From: JACWAE01 sp963847595
Lineage (GTDB): Bacteria > Chloroflexota > Dehalococcoidia > SZUA-161
Assembly (NCBI GenBank): GCA_963847595.1
Contig: CAWKAJ010000001.1
Coordinates: forward strand, 620,001 to 684,000
Direction of reading: 5' to 3'
DNA length: 64,000 bases
Positions 34,646 through 42,619 of the stretch are shown here, piece by piece. Position 1 is the stretch's first letter. The number at the start of each line of letters is the position of its first letter. A model generated the notes under the pieces. That model ran no database searches. It was not told where the DNA came from and was given only the letters and a program-made list of their open reading frames with translations. The translations under genes were made by a program, and so were the position numbers.

Positions 34646-35224
34646 ATGCAAACAGGATTTTATTTTGACCAGACACGGTGCACCGGCTGCTACACTTGCG
34701 TGATAGCCTGCAAAGACTGGCACGACGTGCCGGCCGGCCCGGCCAGTTGGAGAAGGGTTCTAACCATAGAAGAAGGCAAATTCCCGGATGTGTTTGTCGC
34801 CTGGCTTGCCACCTCCTGCTATCACTGCGCCAAGCCTGCCTGCGTCGCAGCGTGTCCTGCCGGAGCTATCACGAAAAGGAAAGAGGATGGCATTGTAGTC
34901 GTTGACCCGGCTAAGTGCCTGGGCAAAGACAAGTGCGACCTCTGCCTGCAATCGTGTCCCTATGGCGCTCCGCAGTTCGGGGCCGAGGTGAACGCCAAGA
35001 TGCAAATGTGCAACCTATGCTTTGACCGGCTGAAGGAAGGGAAGAAACCCATCTGCGTGGCCGGATGCCCCATGAGAGCGCTGGACGCCGGCCCCATTGA
35101 TGAGCTTCGAGCGCGGTATGGGGATAAGACTGAGGCCGTGGCCTTCACCTGTTCTGCCGACTTGAAGCCGTCAGTTATCTTCAAGCCCAAGCCTAGAAAG
35201 AGCGTGGTGGGGGCAAGAAAATGA
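34646..35224 (+). CDS. Four-cluster 4Fe-4S ferredoxin subunit (DmsB/HybA/PhsB type)
   Basis: 192 residues with a GGAGGAATAC ribosome site. Four Cys groups are seen: CTGCYTCVIAC, CYHCAKPACVAAC, CLGKDKCDLCLQSC and MCNLCFDRLKEGKKPIC, the layout of electron-transfer subunits of molybdopterin oxidoreductases. There is no signal peptide or membrane anchor, matching the cytoplasmic catalytic subunit upstream. Its stop overlaps the next start (ATGA), so it is also coupled to the third aldehyde oxidoreductase and may pass electrons to or from it. Confidence 0.92.
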   Translation: MQTGFYFDQTRCTGCYTCVIACKDWHDVPAGPASWRRVLTIEEGKFPDVFVAWLATSCYHCAKPACVAACPAGAITKRKEDGIVVVDPAKCLGKDKCDLCLQSCPYGAPQFGAEVNAKMQMCNLCFDRLKEGKKPICVAGCPMRALDAGPIDELRARYGDKTEAVAFTCSADLKPSVIFKPKPRKSVVGARK

Positions 35225-37167
35225 AGGAGCACTACGGATACGCCGGGAAAATCCTGAGGGTGGACCTGTCCTCAAAGAAGATAACCACCGTGCCCACCGC
35301 ACAGTATTCCGATAGGTTCCTCGGGGGCAGAGGTATCGCCGCCAAGATTTACTGGGACGAAGTGCCGGCTAAAGTCAAGGCCTTCGACCCCGAGAACCGC
35401 TTAATATTCGTCACCGGGCCGCTGGCCGGAATCGGCGGGCTGTCCGGCTCAAGGTGGCAGGTTTGCGGCAAGGCACCCGCCATGTATCCGGAGGAGTTCT
35501 CCTACTGCAACCTCGGCGGCAGATGGGGCTGGCAGCTCAAGTGCGCCGGGTACGATGCCCTCGTCATTGCGGGAAAATCTGAAAAGCCCGTCTATCTGTT
35601 TATCCAGGACGACAAAGTGGAGATAAGGGACGCTTCCGCACTCTGGGGCAAGAGCACAGTCGAGACTCGCGAAACCCTGAAGAGCCAGTTCGGTAGCAGC
35701 TTCGCAGTGGTGGCCTGCGGCCCTGCGGGGGAGAACCTTGTATCATACGCCATCGTTCTCGCCGACAACGACGCCAGTGGCTCCAGCGGCTTCGGCGCAG
35801 TCATGGGTTCCAAGAACCTCAAGGCCATCGCGGTGAGAGGCCAGGGAAAAGTGAACGCAGCCAATCCTGAGAGGCTGACTGAGGTAAAGAAGAACGTCCG
35901 CCAGTTGTTGTGGAAGGGGCCGGATTATCAAAAAGAGATTGGCAAACCCGAGGCCCATATCGAGGTCGTATCCGGTCAGAAAACGAAGCTCGACCTTTGC
36001 CTGGGCTGCGCCGGATTCGATGGAAGGATAACTATAGAATCCCGGGACGGCACAAAGAAGGGCAAGTCCCTCTGCGGCTCCTCGCTGTTCTACCTCGATA
36101 AGGTCAACAAGTACTACCCTGAACCGACGGAGACTACTTTTTATGTCAACAGGCTCTGCGATGAGTACGGCGTTGATGCTCTCGCCATCGAATCGATGAT
36201 GAAATGGCTCTCGAGGTGCCGACATACAGGAATCCTGACGGACGAAAATACCGGCATCCCCCTGTCCAAGCTGGGAAGCTGGGAGTACATGGAAGCGCTG
36301 GTCAGGAAAATGGCGCTCCGCGAAGGCTTCGGCGACGTCCTGGCCCTGGGCATACAGAGGGCAGCCGCAACTCTGGGCCCTAAAGCCGAGGAACTGGTCG
36401 GCGACTATATATCGAAGGCCGGTCACCTGCTCAGCTATTGCCCGCGCACCTTCCCGGCTCACGGCCTGCTCTACGCGATGGAGCCGAGACAGGCTGTGAA
36501 CCAGTTGCACGAGATGGGACTTGTCCTGTTCCAGTGGGTCAACTGGGCCAATAATCCCGAAAACTCCTATCTCTCCAGTGACGTATTCCACAAGATAGCT
36601 GCCAGGTTCTGGGGCAGCGAGCTTGCGGCTGATTTCTCGACGTACGATGGCAAGGCTCTGGCAGCGGCCGCCATTCAGGACCGCGAGTACGCCAAGGAAT
36701 GCCTCATCCTCTGCGACTTCACCTGGCCGGTAACGCATACTATGGAAGGAGACCACATAGGCGATCCCTCCATAGACAGCAAGATGCTTGCCGCAGTCAC
36801 CGGACGCGATATAGACGAACGCGGACTCTACCGCATCGGGGAAAGAGTGTTCAACATGCAGCGCGCCATACACATCAGGGAAGGACACAAAGGCAGGGAA
36901 AGCGACATGATTCCCGAAGCCCTTTTCACTACCCCGCTCAAGGGCAACGAGATGAATCCCAAAGCCCAGGCCCCGGGCAAAGACGGTGCGATTACCTCGA
37001 GGGTCGGCGTGGTGGTGGACAGAGCGGAGTTCGAGCGGATGAAGAGCGAGTATTATCAGCTCAGGGGATGGGACGTGGCCAGCGGCCTGCAAACCGTAAA
37101 GAGGCTGAAGGAACTCGACCTCGCCGAAGTCGCTCATGACCTGGGGCGCATGGGCCTCGCCCTGTAG
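35221..37167 (+). CDS. Aldehyde:ferredoxin oxidoreductase family protein, paralogue 3, altered cluster motif
   Basis: 648 residues with the family core: GYAGKILRVDLSSK, SDRFLGGRGIAAKIYWDE, SRWQVCGKAPAMYPE and DASGSSGFGAVMGSKNLK. The cluster region reads C260LGC263AGFDGR269. The position filled by the third Cys in paralogue 1 is Arg here, while the distal Cys in LILCDFTW remains. The cluster may be lost, altered or use another ligand. The gene overlaps the ferredoxin gene by four bases. Members of this family also serve as catalytic subunits of class II benzoyl-CoA reductase, so an aromatic or acyl-CoA substrate is conceivable. Confidence 0.9.
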   Translation: MKEHYGYAGKILRVDLSSKKITTVPTAQYSDRFLGGRGIAAKIYWDEVPAKVKAFDPENRLIFVTGPLAGIGGLSGSRWQVCGKAPAMYPEEFSYCNLGGRWGWQLKCAGYDALVIAGKSEKPVYLFIQDDKVEIRDASALWGKSTVETRETLKSQFGSSFAVVACGPAGENLVSYAIVLADNDASGSSGFGAVMGSKNLKAIAVRGQGKVNAANPERLTEVKKNVRQLLWKGPDYQKEIGKPEAHIEVVSGQKTKLDLCLGCAGFDGRITIESRDGTKKGKSLCGSSLFYLDKVNKYYPEPTETTFYVNRLCDEYGVDALAIESMMKWLSRCRHTGILTDENTGIPLSKLGSWEYMEALVRKMALREGFGDVLALGIQRAAATLGPKAEELVGDYISKAGHLLSYCPRTFPAHGLLYAMEPRQAVNQLHEMGLVLFQWVNWANNPENSYLSSDVFHKIAARFWGSELAADFSTYDGKALAAAAIQDREYAKECLILCDFTWPVTHTMEGDHIGDPSIDSKMLAAVTGRDIDERGLYRIGERVFNMQRAIHIREGHKGRESDMIPEALFTTPLKGNEMNPKAQAPGKDGAITSRVGVVVDRAEFERMKSEYYQLRGWDVASGLQTVKRLKELDLAEVAHDLGRMGLAL

Positions 37168-37191
37168 TAGCTTTAGACCAAGGAGGTATTT

Positions 37192-38397
37192 ATGCCCAAG
37201 CAACCTCTATCAGACGTTCGAGTGCTCGACCTGACCTGGCACATAGCCGGGCCTGCCTGCACCAAGTTCTTTGCCGACTACGGTGCTGACGTCATCAAAA
37301 TTGAAAGGCCGGATGGGGGAGATCCGTCCCGGAGCCTGGGCCCCTTCTACAAGGACGACCCTCATCCCGAGAAGAGCGGCCTGTTCCTGTTCCTCAACAC
37401 CAACAAGCGCAGCATCACCCTGAACCTGAAAACCCATACGGGGCAGAAGATACTCAAAGAGCTTGTCAAGGATGTGGATATCCTGGTCGAGAACTTCAGC
37501 CCCCGTGTCATGCCCGGCCTCGGCCTGGACTACGAGACCCTGGAGAAGCTTAACCCCGAACTAGTCATGACCTCCATCTCCAACTTCGGACAGACCGGCC
37601 CGTATCGCGATTTCAAAGCGTCGGAAGCCATCATCTATGGCATGGGCGGGGCCATGTGCAGCACCGGAGTCGGTGACTGCGAGCCTGTCAAGAAGGGCAT
37701 GAACGTCATCCAGCACCAGGGAGGGTACATGGCGGCTACGGCTACCATGATTGCATTTTATGCTGCCAGGATGCAGGGAGTTGGAGAGCATATTGACGTC
37801 TCGCTGATGGAGACCCAGATGGCCGCCATCGATAGAAGGATGAGCGAACTCCTGGCCTACGAGTATAACAAAGAGCTGACCCCCCGGATGGACATAGCGG
37901 GGATGCTTCAGTATCCCTACGGCATCTTCCCCTGCAAAGACGGCTACGTCGATGTCGCGGGCGGCTTTATGTTCCTGGACCGTATCGAAAGGGTGCTCAA
38001 GATGGCCCTCATGGAGACCTACGGCGGGGCGAATCAGTTCGACGAGGCACGCAGAGAGGAGTTTCTGGGCACTATCTGGTACCCCTGGCTGATGGAGCGA
38101 AGCCGGAAAGAGATTGTTGAGGTCTGCCAGGAAGGGCGCGTTTTGAGCGCTCCCATCAATACCACCGAAGACCTCGTGGCTGACCCCCAGTTCCGTGAGA
38201 GGGGCTTCTGGGCCGAGGCCGAGCACCCCGTGGTGGGCAAGCTGACCTATCCCGGCAGGCCCGCCATATGCTCGGAGTTGCCCTGGAAGATAAGGCATCC
38301 CGCGCCGCTGCTGGGTCAGCACAACGCAGAGGTCTATACCTCCCTGGGGTACTCGAAGGGGGACCTGGTGAAACTGAGGGAAGGGGGTATCATCTAA
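37192..38397 (+). CDS. CoA-transferase family III subunit lacking the catalytic Asp
   Basis: 401 residues with the normal fold markers (LSDVRVLDLTWHIAGPAC, ADYGADVIKIERPDGGDPSR, GVGEHIDVSLMETQ). At the active-site position counted from the conserved Arg before GxG, the residue is His 175 (VIQHQGG) where active enzymes have Asp. It is followed after one base by a second family member that keeps the Asp. This suggests a heteromeric enzyme with one non-catalytic subunit, as reported for some two-subunit family III enzymes such as the benzylsuccinate CoA-transferase. Ribosome site AAGGAGGT is ideal. Confidence 0.88.
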   Translation: MPKQPLSDVRVLDLTWHIAGPACTKFFADYGADVIKIERPDGGDPSRSLGPFYKDDPHPEKSGLFLFLNTNKRSITLNLKTHTGQKILKELVKDVDILVENFSPRVMPGLGLDYETLEKLNPELVMTSISNFGQTGPYRDFKASEAIIYGMGGAMCSTGVGDCEPVKKGMNVIQHQGGYMAATATMIAFYAARMQGVGEHIDVSLMETQMAAIDRRMSELLAYEYNKELTPRMDIAGMLQYPYGIFPCKDGYVDVAGGFMFLDRIERVLKMALMETYGGANQFDEARREEFLGTIWYPWLMERSRKEIVEVCQEGRVLSAPINTTEDLVADPQFRERGFWAEAEHPVVGKLTYPGRPAICSELPWKIRHPAPLLGQHNAEVYTSLGYSKGDLVKLREGGII

Positions 38398-38398
38398 G

Positions 38399-39730
38399 AT
38401 GGCTAAGCTACCGCTGGAAGGCGTAAGGGTTGTGGGCATGACCCAGATGTGGGCCGGCCCCATCGTCGAGATGCACCTGGCCGACTGGGGTGCCGAGATA
38501 ATCAAGGTCGAGTCCATTCACTATCTCGCCGTCGGCACCAGGGGCCCCGCTCCCAGGCATCCCAAGTTCGCTGTTGATTTCGTCAAGGGCGGCTATGCCG
38601 CCTATCTCAAAGAGGGTTACGACGAGACCAAATGCAGGCCCTGGAATCTGAGCTGCATGTTCAATGTGCATGGCCGCAACAAATATTCCTGCACCGTGGA
38701 CTCCGTCAAGCCCGAGGGCAAGGAAATAATCAAGCGCCTGATACAGGTGAGCGACGTTTTCATCGAGAACAGCCAGCCCGCCGTCATGGAGGACTTCGGC
38801 CTCACCTACGACGTCATCAGCGCCTGGAACCCGAATATCATCATGCTCTCCATGTCCGGCTTCGGCCAGACCGGCCCCTACAAGTACTTTCGCTCTCTCG
38901 GCGCCCATCAGGATGCCTTCCTGGGGCATACCTATCTCAGGGGCTATGCGGACCGGGACGTGACGGCAAACTCGGCAATCTACCATTGCGACGAAGCTTC
39001 AGGAACAATCGGTGCCTTCATGGTTGTTATGGCGCTGCACCAGCGCAACAAGACAGGCAAGGGCATGTTCATCGACATGGCGCAGACCGAGGCCACCATG
39101 ATCCAACTGGGTGAGGCCATCATGGACTACACCATGAACAGTCGCATCACCGAGAGGACCGGGAACCGCGACCTCTACGGCGGCATCCAGGGCTGCTACC
39201 GCTGCCGCGGCGAGGACAGATGGGTAACCATCGCCATCCGCACCGATGAGGAATGGCAGGGCTTCTGCCGTGCCCTGGGCAATCCCGGGTGGACCAAGGA
39301 CGACAGGTTCGCCGATAGCCTGAGCAGGTGGCGTAATCAGGAAGAGTTGGACAAACACATCGGCGAATGGACCGGCCGGCATGAAGCCTTCAAGGTCATG
39401 AACACCCTGCAGAAAGAAGGCGTAGCTGCCGGCCCGGTAGAGCACCCGGACGATGCCTACAACGACCCGCAGATGAAAGCGCGGGGCTTTTTCGAAACGG
39501 TAACTCAGGCTGAATGCGGGACACACAGATACCCCGGCCTGGCATTCAGGATGTCCAAGGCGCCCAACCATTTCCGGCTTCCTCCCGTCCGTCTGGGCGA
39601 GCACAACGAATACGTCTATAAGAAGCTTCTCGGCTTCTCCGACGCAGAGTATGCTCGCCTGGAAAAAGAGGGGCACATAGGGATGGACCTGGTGCCCGAT
39701 ATCGTAATCGGCAAATACAAGCCCGAATAA
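38399..39730 (+). CDS. CoA-transferase family III subunit, active-site Asp present
   Basis: 443 residues, longer than its partner because of an insert after the N-terminal Rossmann part (about residues 40-85) and a longer tail. Seen: PLEGVRVVGMTQMWAGP, ADWGAEIIKVESI, FGQTGPYKYF, and HCDEASGTIGAFM with Asp 198 at the catalytic position. It begins one base after the preceding stop codon. With the preceding gene it probably makes an alpha-beta enzyme that loads CoA onto the product or substrate of the molybdopterin/aldehyde oxidoreductases upstream; that link is inference from gene order. Confidence 0.9.
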   Translation: MAKLPLEGVRVVGMTQMWAGPIVEMHLADWGAEIIKVESIHYLAVGTRGPAPRHPKFAVDFVKGGYAAYLKEGYDETKCRPWNLSCMFNVHGRNKYSCTVDSVKPEGKEIIKRLIQVSDVFIENSQPAVMEDFGLTYDVISAWNPNIIMLSMSGFGQTGPYKYFRSLGAHQDAFLGHTYLRGYADRDVTANSAIYHCDEASGTIGAFMVVMALHQRNKTGKGMFIDMAQTEATMIQLGEAIMDYTMNSRITERTGNRDLYGGIQGCYRCRGEDRWVTIAIRTDEEWQGFCRALGNPGWTKDDRFADSLSRWRNQEELDKHIGEWTGRHEAFKVMNTLQKEGVAAGPVEHPDDAYNDPQMKARGFFETVTQAECGTHRYPGLAFRMSKAPNHFRLPPVRLGEHNEYVYKKLLGFSDAEYARLEKEGHIGMDLVPDIVIGKYKPE

Positions 39731-39731
39731 T

Positions 39732-39755
39732 GTAGGGGCGACCGGCTGGTCGCCC
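39732..39755. repeat. GTAGGGGC palindromic repeat, copy 4 (GCGACC/GGTCGC)
   Basis: GTAGGGGCGACC, loop GGCT, GGTCGCCC. It is followed by the same TCTCCCAAATCCCCCC tail as copy 1. Confidence 0.85.
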
Positions 39756-39935
39756 TCTCCCAAATCCCCCCTTTTGCAAAGGGGGCAAGGGGGATTTTAG
39801 CCTCCTCTCGCCCCTGGAGGGAGAGATAAGAGTGAGAGGGATAATCCGTTCGCCCTGAATCCTTCTGTGGTAGGACAGGCTCCCCAGCCTGTCCCTGACC
39901 TGATCAGGGAGCACGAATCCAGGTGCCCTTCTCTT

Positions 39936-39974
39936 GTCATTGCGAGTCCTTCTCTGGAAGGACGAAGCAATCTC
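39936..39974. repeat. GTCATTGCGAG...GCAATCTC hairpin repeat
   Basis: Inner stem GTCCTTC/GGAAGGAC. Family members at 40051 and 40180 have other inner stems. Confidence 0.8.
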
Positions 39975-40012
39975 ACCGCGCCTGTCTTGAGCCCCTGACA
40001 ACGTACAACATG

Positions 40013-40040
40013 CCATTCCTGCGCAAGCAGGAATCCAGGT
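40013..40040. repeat. Hairpin repeat ATTCCTGC...GCAGGAAT, copy 2
   Basis: Same core and CCAGGTG tail as at 3625. Confidence 0.78.
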
Positions 40041-40050
40041 GCCCCCATAT

Positions 40051-40094
40051 GTCATTGCGAGGAGTCCTTCAAGGAAGGACGACGCGGCAATCTC
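40051..40094. repeat. GTCATTGCGAGG...GCAATCTC hairpin repeat
   Basis: Inner stem GTCCTTC AA GGAAGGAC with an extended CGCGG flank like that of the perfect palindrome at 5136. Confidence 0.8.
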
Positions 40095-40147
40095 ACCGGC
40101 CCCGCGTGACGCCCTAACGGGTAGGTTGGAGCACCCGCTCCAACCAG

Positions 40148-40171
40148 GTAGGGGCACAGTGCACTGTGCCC
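40148..40171. repeat. GTAGGGGC palindromic repeat, copy 5 (core CACAGTGCACTGTG)
   Basis: Identical to the copies at 25124 and 34409. Confidence 0.88.
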
Positions 40172-40179
40172 TTCTGTAT

Positions 40180-40217
40180 GTCATTGCGAGTCCGCCTCGG
40201 GCGGACGAAGCAATCTC
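40180..40217. repeat. GTCATTGCGAG...GCAATCTC hairpin repeat
   Basis: Inner stem GTCCGCC TCG GGCGGAC: a different stem within the same outer frame. Confidence 0.8.
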
Positions 40218-40231
40218 CTCGTCATCATTCC

Positions 40232-40257
40232 GTAGGGGCAGACCCATGTGTCTGCCC
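40232..40257. repeat. GTAGGGGC palindromic repeat, copy 6 (GCAGAC/GTCTGC)
   Basis: GTAGGGGCAGAC, loop CCATGT, GTCTGCCC. Confidence 0.85.
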
Positions 40258-40269
40258 GAATCTGAGAAT

Positions 40270-40295
40270 AGGGTCGGTGCTCCGCAACCGACCCT
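40270..40295. repeat. Variable-stem palindrome (AGGGTCGGT, loop GCTCCGC)
   Basis: Arms AGGGTCGGT and ACCGACCCT pair around a GCTCCGCA-type loop, as at 23477 with another stem. Confidence 0.7.
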
Positions 40296-40298
40296 TTC

Positions 40299-40324
40299 GT
40301 AGGGGCAATTCATGAATTGCCCCT
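40299..40324. repeat. GTAGGGGC palindromic repeat, copy 7 (core CAATTCATGAATTG)
   Basis: AGGGGCAATTCA and its exact complement meet with no loop, giving a perfect 24-base palindrome. Confidence 0.88.
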
Positions 40325-40329
40325 TTAAT

Positions 40330-40358
40330 GTCATTCCTGCGCAAGCAGGAATCCAGGC
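40330..40358. repeat. Hairpin repeat ATTCCTGC...GCAGGAAT, copy 3
   Basis: Same core as at 3625 and 40013, with a CCAGGCG tail. Confidence 0.75.
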
Positions 40359-40424
40359 GCCCCTAATTTTCCCTCCCCTGGAGAGAGAGAAAAGCCTGTC
40401 CTGAGCCCCTGACAACGTACAACA

Positions 40425-40456
40425 TATCATTCCTGCCCTGAGCAGGAATCCAGGCG
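40425..40456. repeat. Hairpin repeat ATTCCTGC..GCAGGAAT variant, copy 4
   Basis: The loop is CCTGA rather than GCAA, with the same arms and CCAGGCG tail. Confidence 0.7.
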
Positions 40457-40651
40457 CGCCACGAACCAATCCCCCCTTTTGCAAACTTGTCCCTAACTCG
40501 TTCAGGGAGGGGGCAAGGGGGATTTTAGCCTCCTCTCGCCCCTGGAGGGAGGGGGATAATCCGTTCGCCCTTAGCCCTGTCCTGAGCCCCGTCGAAGGAC
40601 TGTCGAAGGGCTATCCTTAATTGGGTAGCTTGGAGCACCCGCTCCAACCTC

Positions 40652-40675
40652 GTAGGGGCACAAGGCATTGTGCCC
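40652..40675. repeat. GTAGGGGC palindromic repeat, copy 8 (GCACAA/TTGTGC)
   Basis: GTAGGGGCACAA, loop GGCA, TTGTGCCC. Confidence 0.85.
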
Positions 40676-40681
40676 AAAAAC

Positions 40682-40704
40682 GTAGGGGCGAGGGCCCTCG
40701 CCCC
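40682..40704. repeat. GTAGGGGC palindromic repeat, copy 9 (core CGAGGGCCCTCG)
   Basis: GGGGCGAGGG and its exact complement form a perfect 20-base palindrome at 40685-40704. Confidence 0.85.
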
Positions 40705-40803
40705 GGGATCCGAAGAGCGACTTCTTTACTGCTGATCGGGGTATCGCAGCATGTTACTGATCTCCCGTTAAAATAACCTTTCGCATTAAATCCGACTAGT
40801 TCG

Positions 40804-42255
40804 CTACGCTGCGCTGCAATATTCGCTATATCTTACCAGGTGAGCAAGTATTTTAGCTGATTCTTCCGGGTCAGGGTAGAGATTTAGATGGCTCTGCTTC
40901 AATGTCAGAGGAACCGTGCCCTGAGTTTCGAAACGCGCTGCTCCAACGGTGAAAAGGACGGGCTTACGGTGTTTTGCCATAAGCTCAATAGTCGTCTTTA
41001 TGTTCTCAAGCTCAGGTTCCTCCATTTGCATTCCCACCTCTTGAGTAGCCTTTTTCATCAACGGTGGTGCCCACGTAGCGTAGCCGGAGGTCATCGCGAC
41101 ACCGCCGATAACCAATATGGCGTCGAAATTCTCATCCTCTATCATTGGCCAGAGAGCCTGGTAGCTGACGAAGTCCCCGGCAGGATCGACTGGGTTTCCT
41201 CCGGACCACCTTCGCGACATCATAGACTCCAATTTCTCCATAGTAGCTGCTGACAGAGGGGGCAGTTCTAAACCCTCTTTCCTCAAGGCGTCTGCGGCGA
41301 TGACTGCCATCCCACCGCTCATAGACAGCACTCCTACCCTTCTCCCCCGGGGCAGCGACTGACCCAGCAAAGCCACAGCGACATCTATCATTTCGTGAAG
41401 CTTCTCCACCCGGATCACACCGCACTGCTTGAACGCAGAATCGAGCGTTGCATCCGATCCTGCCAGAGCAGAGGAGTGAGACCGCGCTGCCCTGCTCCCG
41501 ACATCCGTACGCCCCACCTTCATAATGACCATGGGCTTCTTTTTTGTTATTTCCCTTGCCAGTTCAAGGAAACGCTTGCCTTCTCTGAAGCCTTCTACGT
41601 AACCCAGGACAACCTCGGTTTTCTCATCCTGAGCCAGATACTCCAGATAGTCTTCGAAGCGCAGGTCGCCCTCGTTTCCGCTGCTGATAAACTTGCTAAA
41701 CCCGACTCCCATCTGCAGCCCGTAATCGAGTATTGCCTGGCCCGAGTTCCCGCTTTGAGAGATGAGCGCCACATGACCTCTCTCGATAGGGGGCATGAAA
41801 GGCACAGTGCAGAATTCTGCGTACGGGTTACAAAACCCCAGGCAGTTCGGACCTATGAAGCGTATACCGCCTCGCCGGGCGATTTCAACCGCCTCCCGTT
41901 GTATTCTTGCGCCTTCTTCACCTGTCTCGGCAAGACCGCCGGAGATAATGACAGCGCTCTTGACTCCCTTTCTAACGCAGTCTTCCATAGCAGCGGGGAC
42001 ATCCTGAAACGGGACCGTTATCACAGCAAAATCCACTGGCCCGGGCACTTCAACCACGCTCATATAAGCTTTCATCCCCATCACTTCGGCTTCCCTGTTG
42101 TTGACCGCGTAAATCTCTCGCCCCTGCTTATGGCTCAGTACGCGGCTTAGCACGTTGTATCCCCACTTACCGAAGTTGTTAGAAGCCCCGATGACCGCCA
42201 CTGCCCTAGGATTGAACAAATTATCCAACTGCTCTTTTAGACTCATGTTGCTCAT
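40804..42255 (-). CDS. Acyl-CoA synthetase (NDP-forming) alpha-type subunit
   Basis: 483 residues from the ATG at 42255 (GGGAGAGGTAGC upstream); a more distal frame start at 42309 is inside the region next to the insertion element. ADP-forming acyl-CoA synthetases make acid and ATP from acyl-CoA. Seen: the CoA-binding Rossmann part (LFNPRAVAVIGASN), IGPNCLGFCNP, ISQSGNSGQAILD and the phosphohistidine region RSHSSALAGSD. The ATP-grasp beta domain is absent and no beta subunit is nearby, so a partner must be elsewhere. The IS element sits about 43 bases upstream of the start and probably separates the gene from its old promoter. Confidence 0.9.
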   Translation of the reverse strand: MSNMSLKEQLDNLFNPRAVAVIGASNNFGKWGYNVLSRVLSHKQGREIYAVNNREAEVMGMKAYMSVVEVPGPVDFAVITVPFQDVPAAMEDCVRKGVKSAVIISGGLAETGEEGARIQREAVEIARRGGIRFIGPNCLGFCNPYAEFCTVPFMPPIERGHVALISQSGNSGQAILDYGLQMGVGFSKFISSGNEGDLRFEDYLEYLAQDEKTEVVLGYVEGFREGKRFLELAREITKKKPMVIMKVGRTDVGSRAARSHSSALAGSDATLDSAFKQCGVIRVEKLHEMIDVAVALLGQSLPRGRRVGVLSMSGGMAVIAADALRKEGLELPPLSAATMEKLESMMSRRWSGGNPVDPAGDFVSYQALWPMIEDENFDAILVIGGVAMTSGYATWAPPLMKKATQEVGMQMEEPELENIKTTIELMAKHRKPVLFTVGAARFETQGTVPLTLKQSHLNLYPDPEESAKILAHLVRYSEYCSAA

Positions 42256-42352
42256 GCTACCTCTCCCACCCTGGGTTGACGTTTCCCCCGAAAACAGTAG
42301 CACCGCCATTTAGAGTCCTCCGCTATAATAAAACGAAAGAGGAGGGCTCATC

Positions 42353-42619
42353 ATGGTACGCAAGAGGTACACCGAGGAACAGATCATCGCCGTGCTCAGG
42401 GAGGCAGAGGCCGGAGCTAAAGTAACCGATCTCTGCCGTAAATATGGGATGAGCGATGCCACCTATTACAACTGGAAAGCCAGGTATGCCGGACTGACCG
42501 TCAGTGAACTGAAAAGGTTGAAAGCCTTAGAAGAGGAAAACCGGCGTCTCAAGCAAATCGTGGGCGAGCAAGCACTGGACATCAGAGCGCTCAAGGATCT
42601 GCTATCAAAAAACTTCTAA
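42353..42619 (+). CDS. IS3-family transposase OrfA
   Basis: 88 residues with a helix-turn-helix: RYTEEQIIAVLREAEAG, then VTDLCRKYGMSDATYYNWKA, followed by a leucine-zipper-like helix (LKRLKALEEENRRLKQI). This is the DNA-binding protein of IS3 elements. Near its end the frame passes through A AAA AAC at 42607-42613, the classical -1 slip heptamer, four codons before the stop. Confidence 0.93.
   Translation: MVRKRYTEEQIIAVLREAEAGAKVTDLCRKYGMSDATYYNWKARYAGLTVSELKRLKALEEENRRLKQIVGEQALDIRALKDLLSKNF

Larger units (their letters stand above)
39731..40803. other. 1073-base non-coding block packed with palindromic repeats
   Basis: It is made almost wholly of short hairpin repeats: six GTAGGGGC palindromes (39732, 40148, 40232, 40299, 40652, 40682), three GTCATTGCGAG...GCAATCTC units, three ATTCCTGC...GCAGGAAT units, two CCCCTTTTGCAAA...GGGGG units, CTCGCCCCTGGAGGGAG units, and two GGAGCACCCGCTCC hairpins. 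A 312-codon minus-strand frame across it is only a read-through of repeats. It lies between convergent genes. Confidence 0.85.

Noticed and set aside
35743..37203. 486-codon minus-strand open frame
   Set aside because: Antisense to the third aldehyde oxidoreductase; no domain or start signal.
39546..40484. 312-codon minus-strand open frame
   Set aside because: It reads through many palindromic repeats and gives repeat-type peptides (for example RNDKR and IPACAGMT); it has no family and overlaps the end of a real gene.
39731..40803. Possible CRISPR array
   Set aside because: The repeats are palindromic, of several unrelated families and unevenly spaced, with no constant repeat-spacer rhythm and no cas genes.
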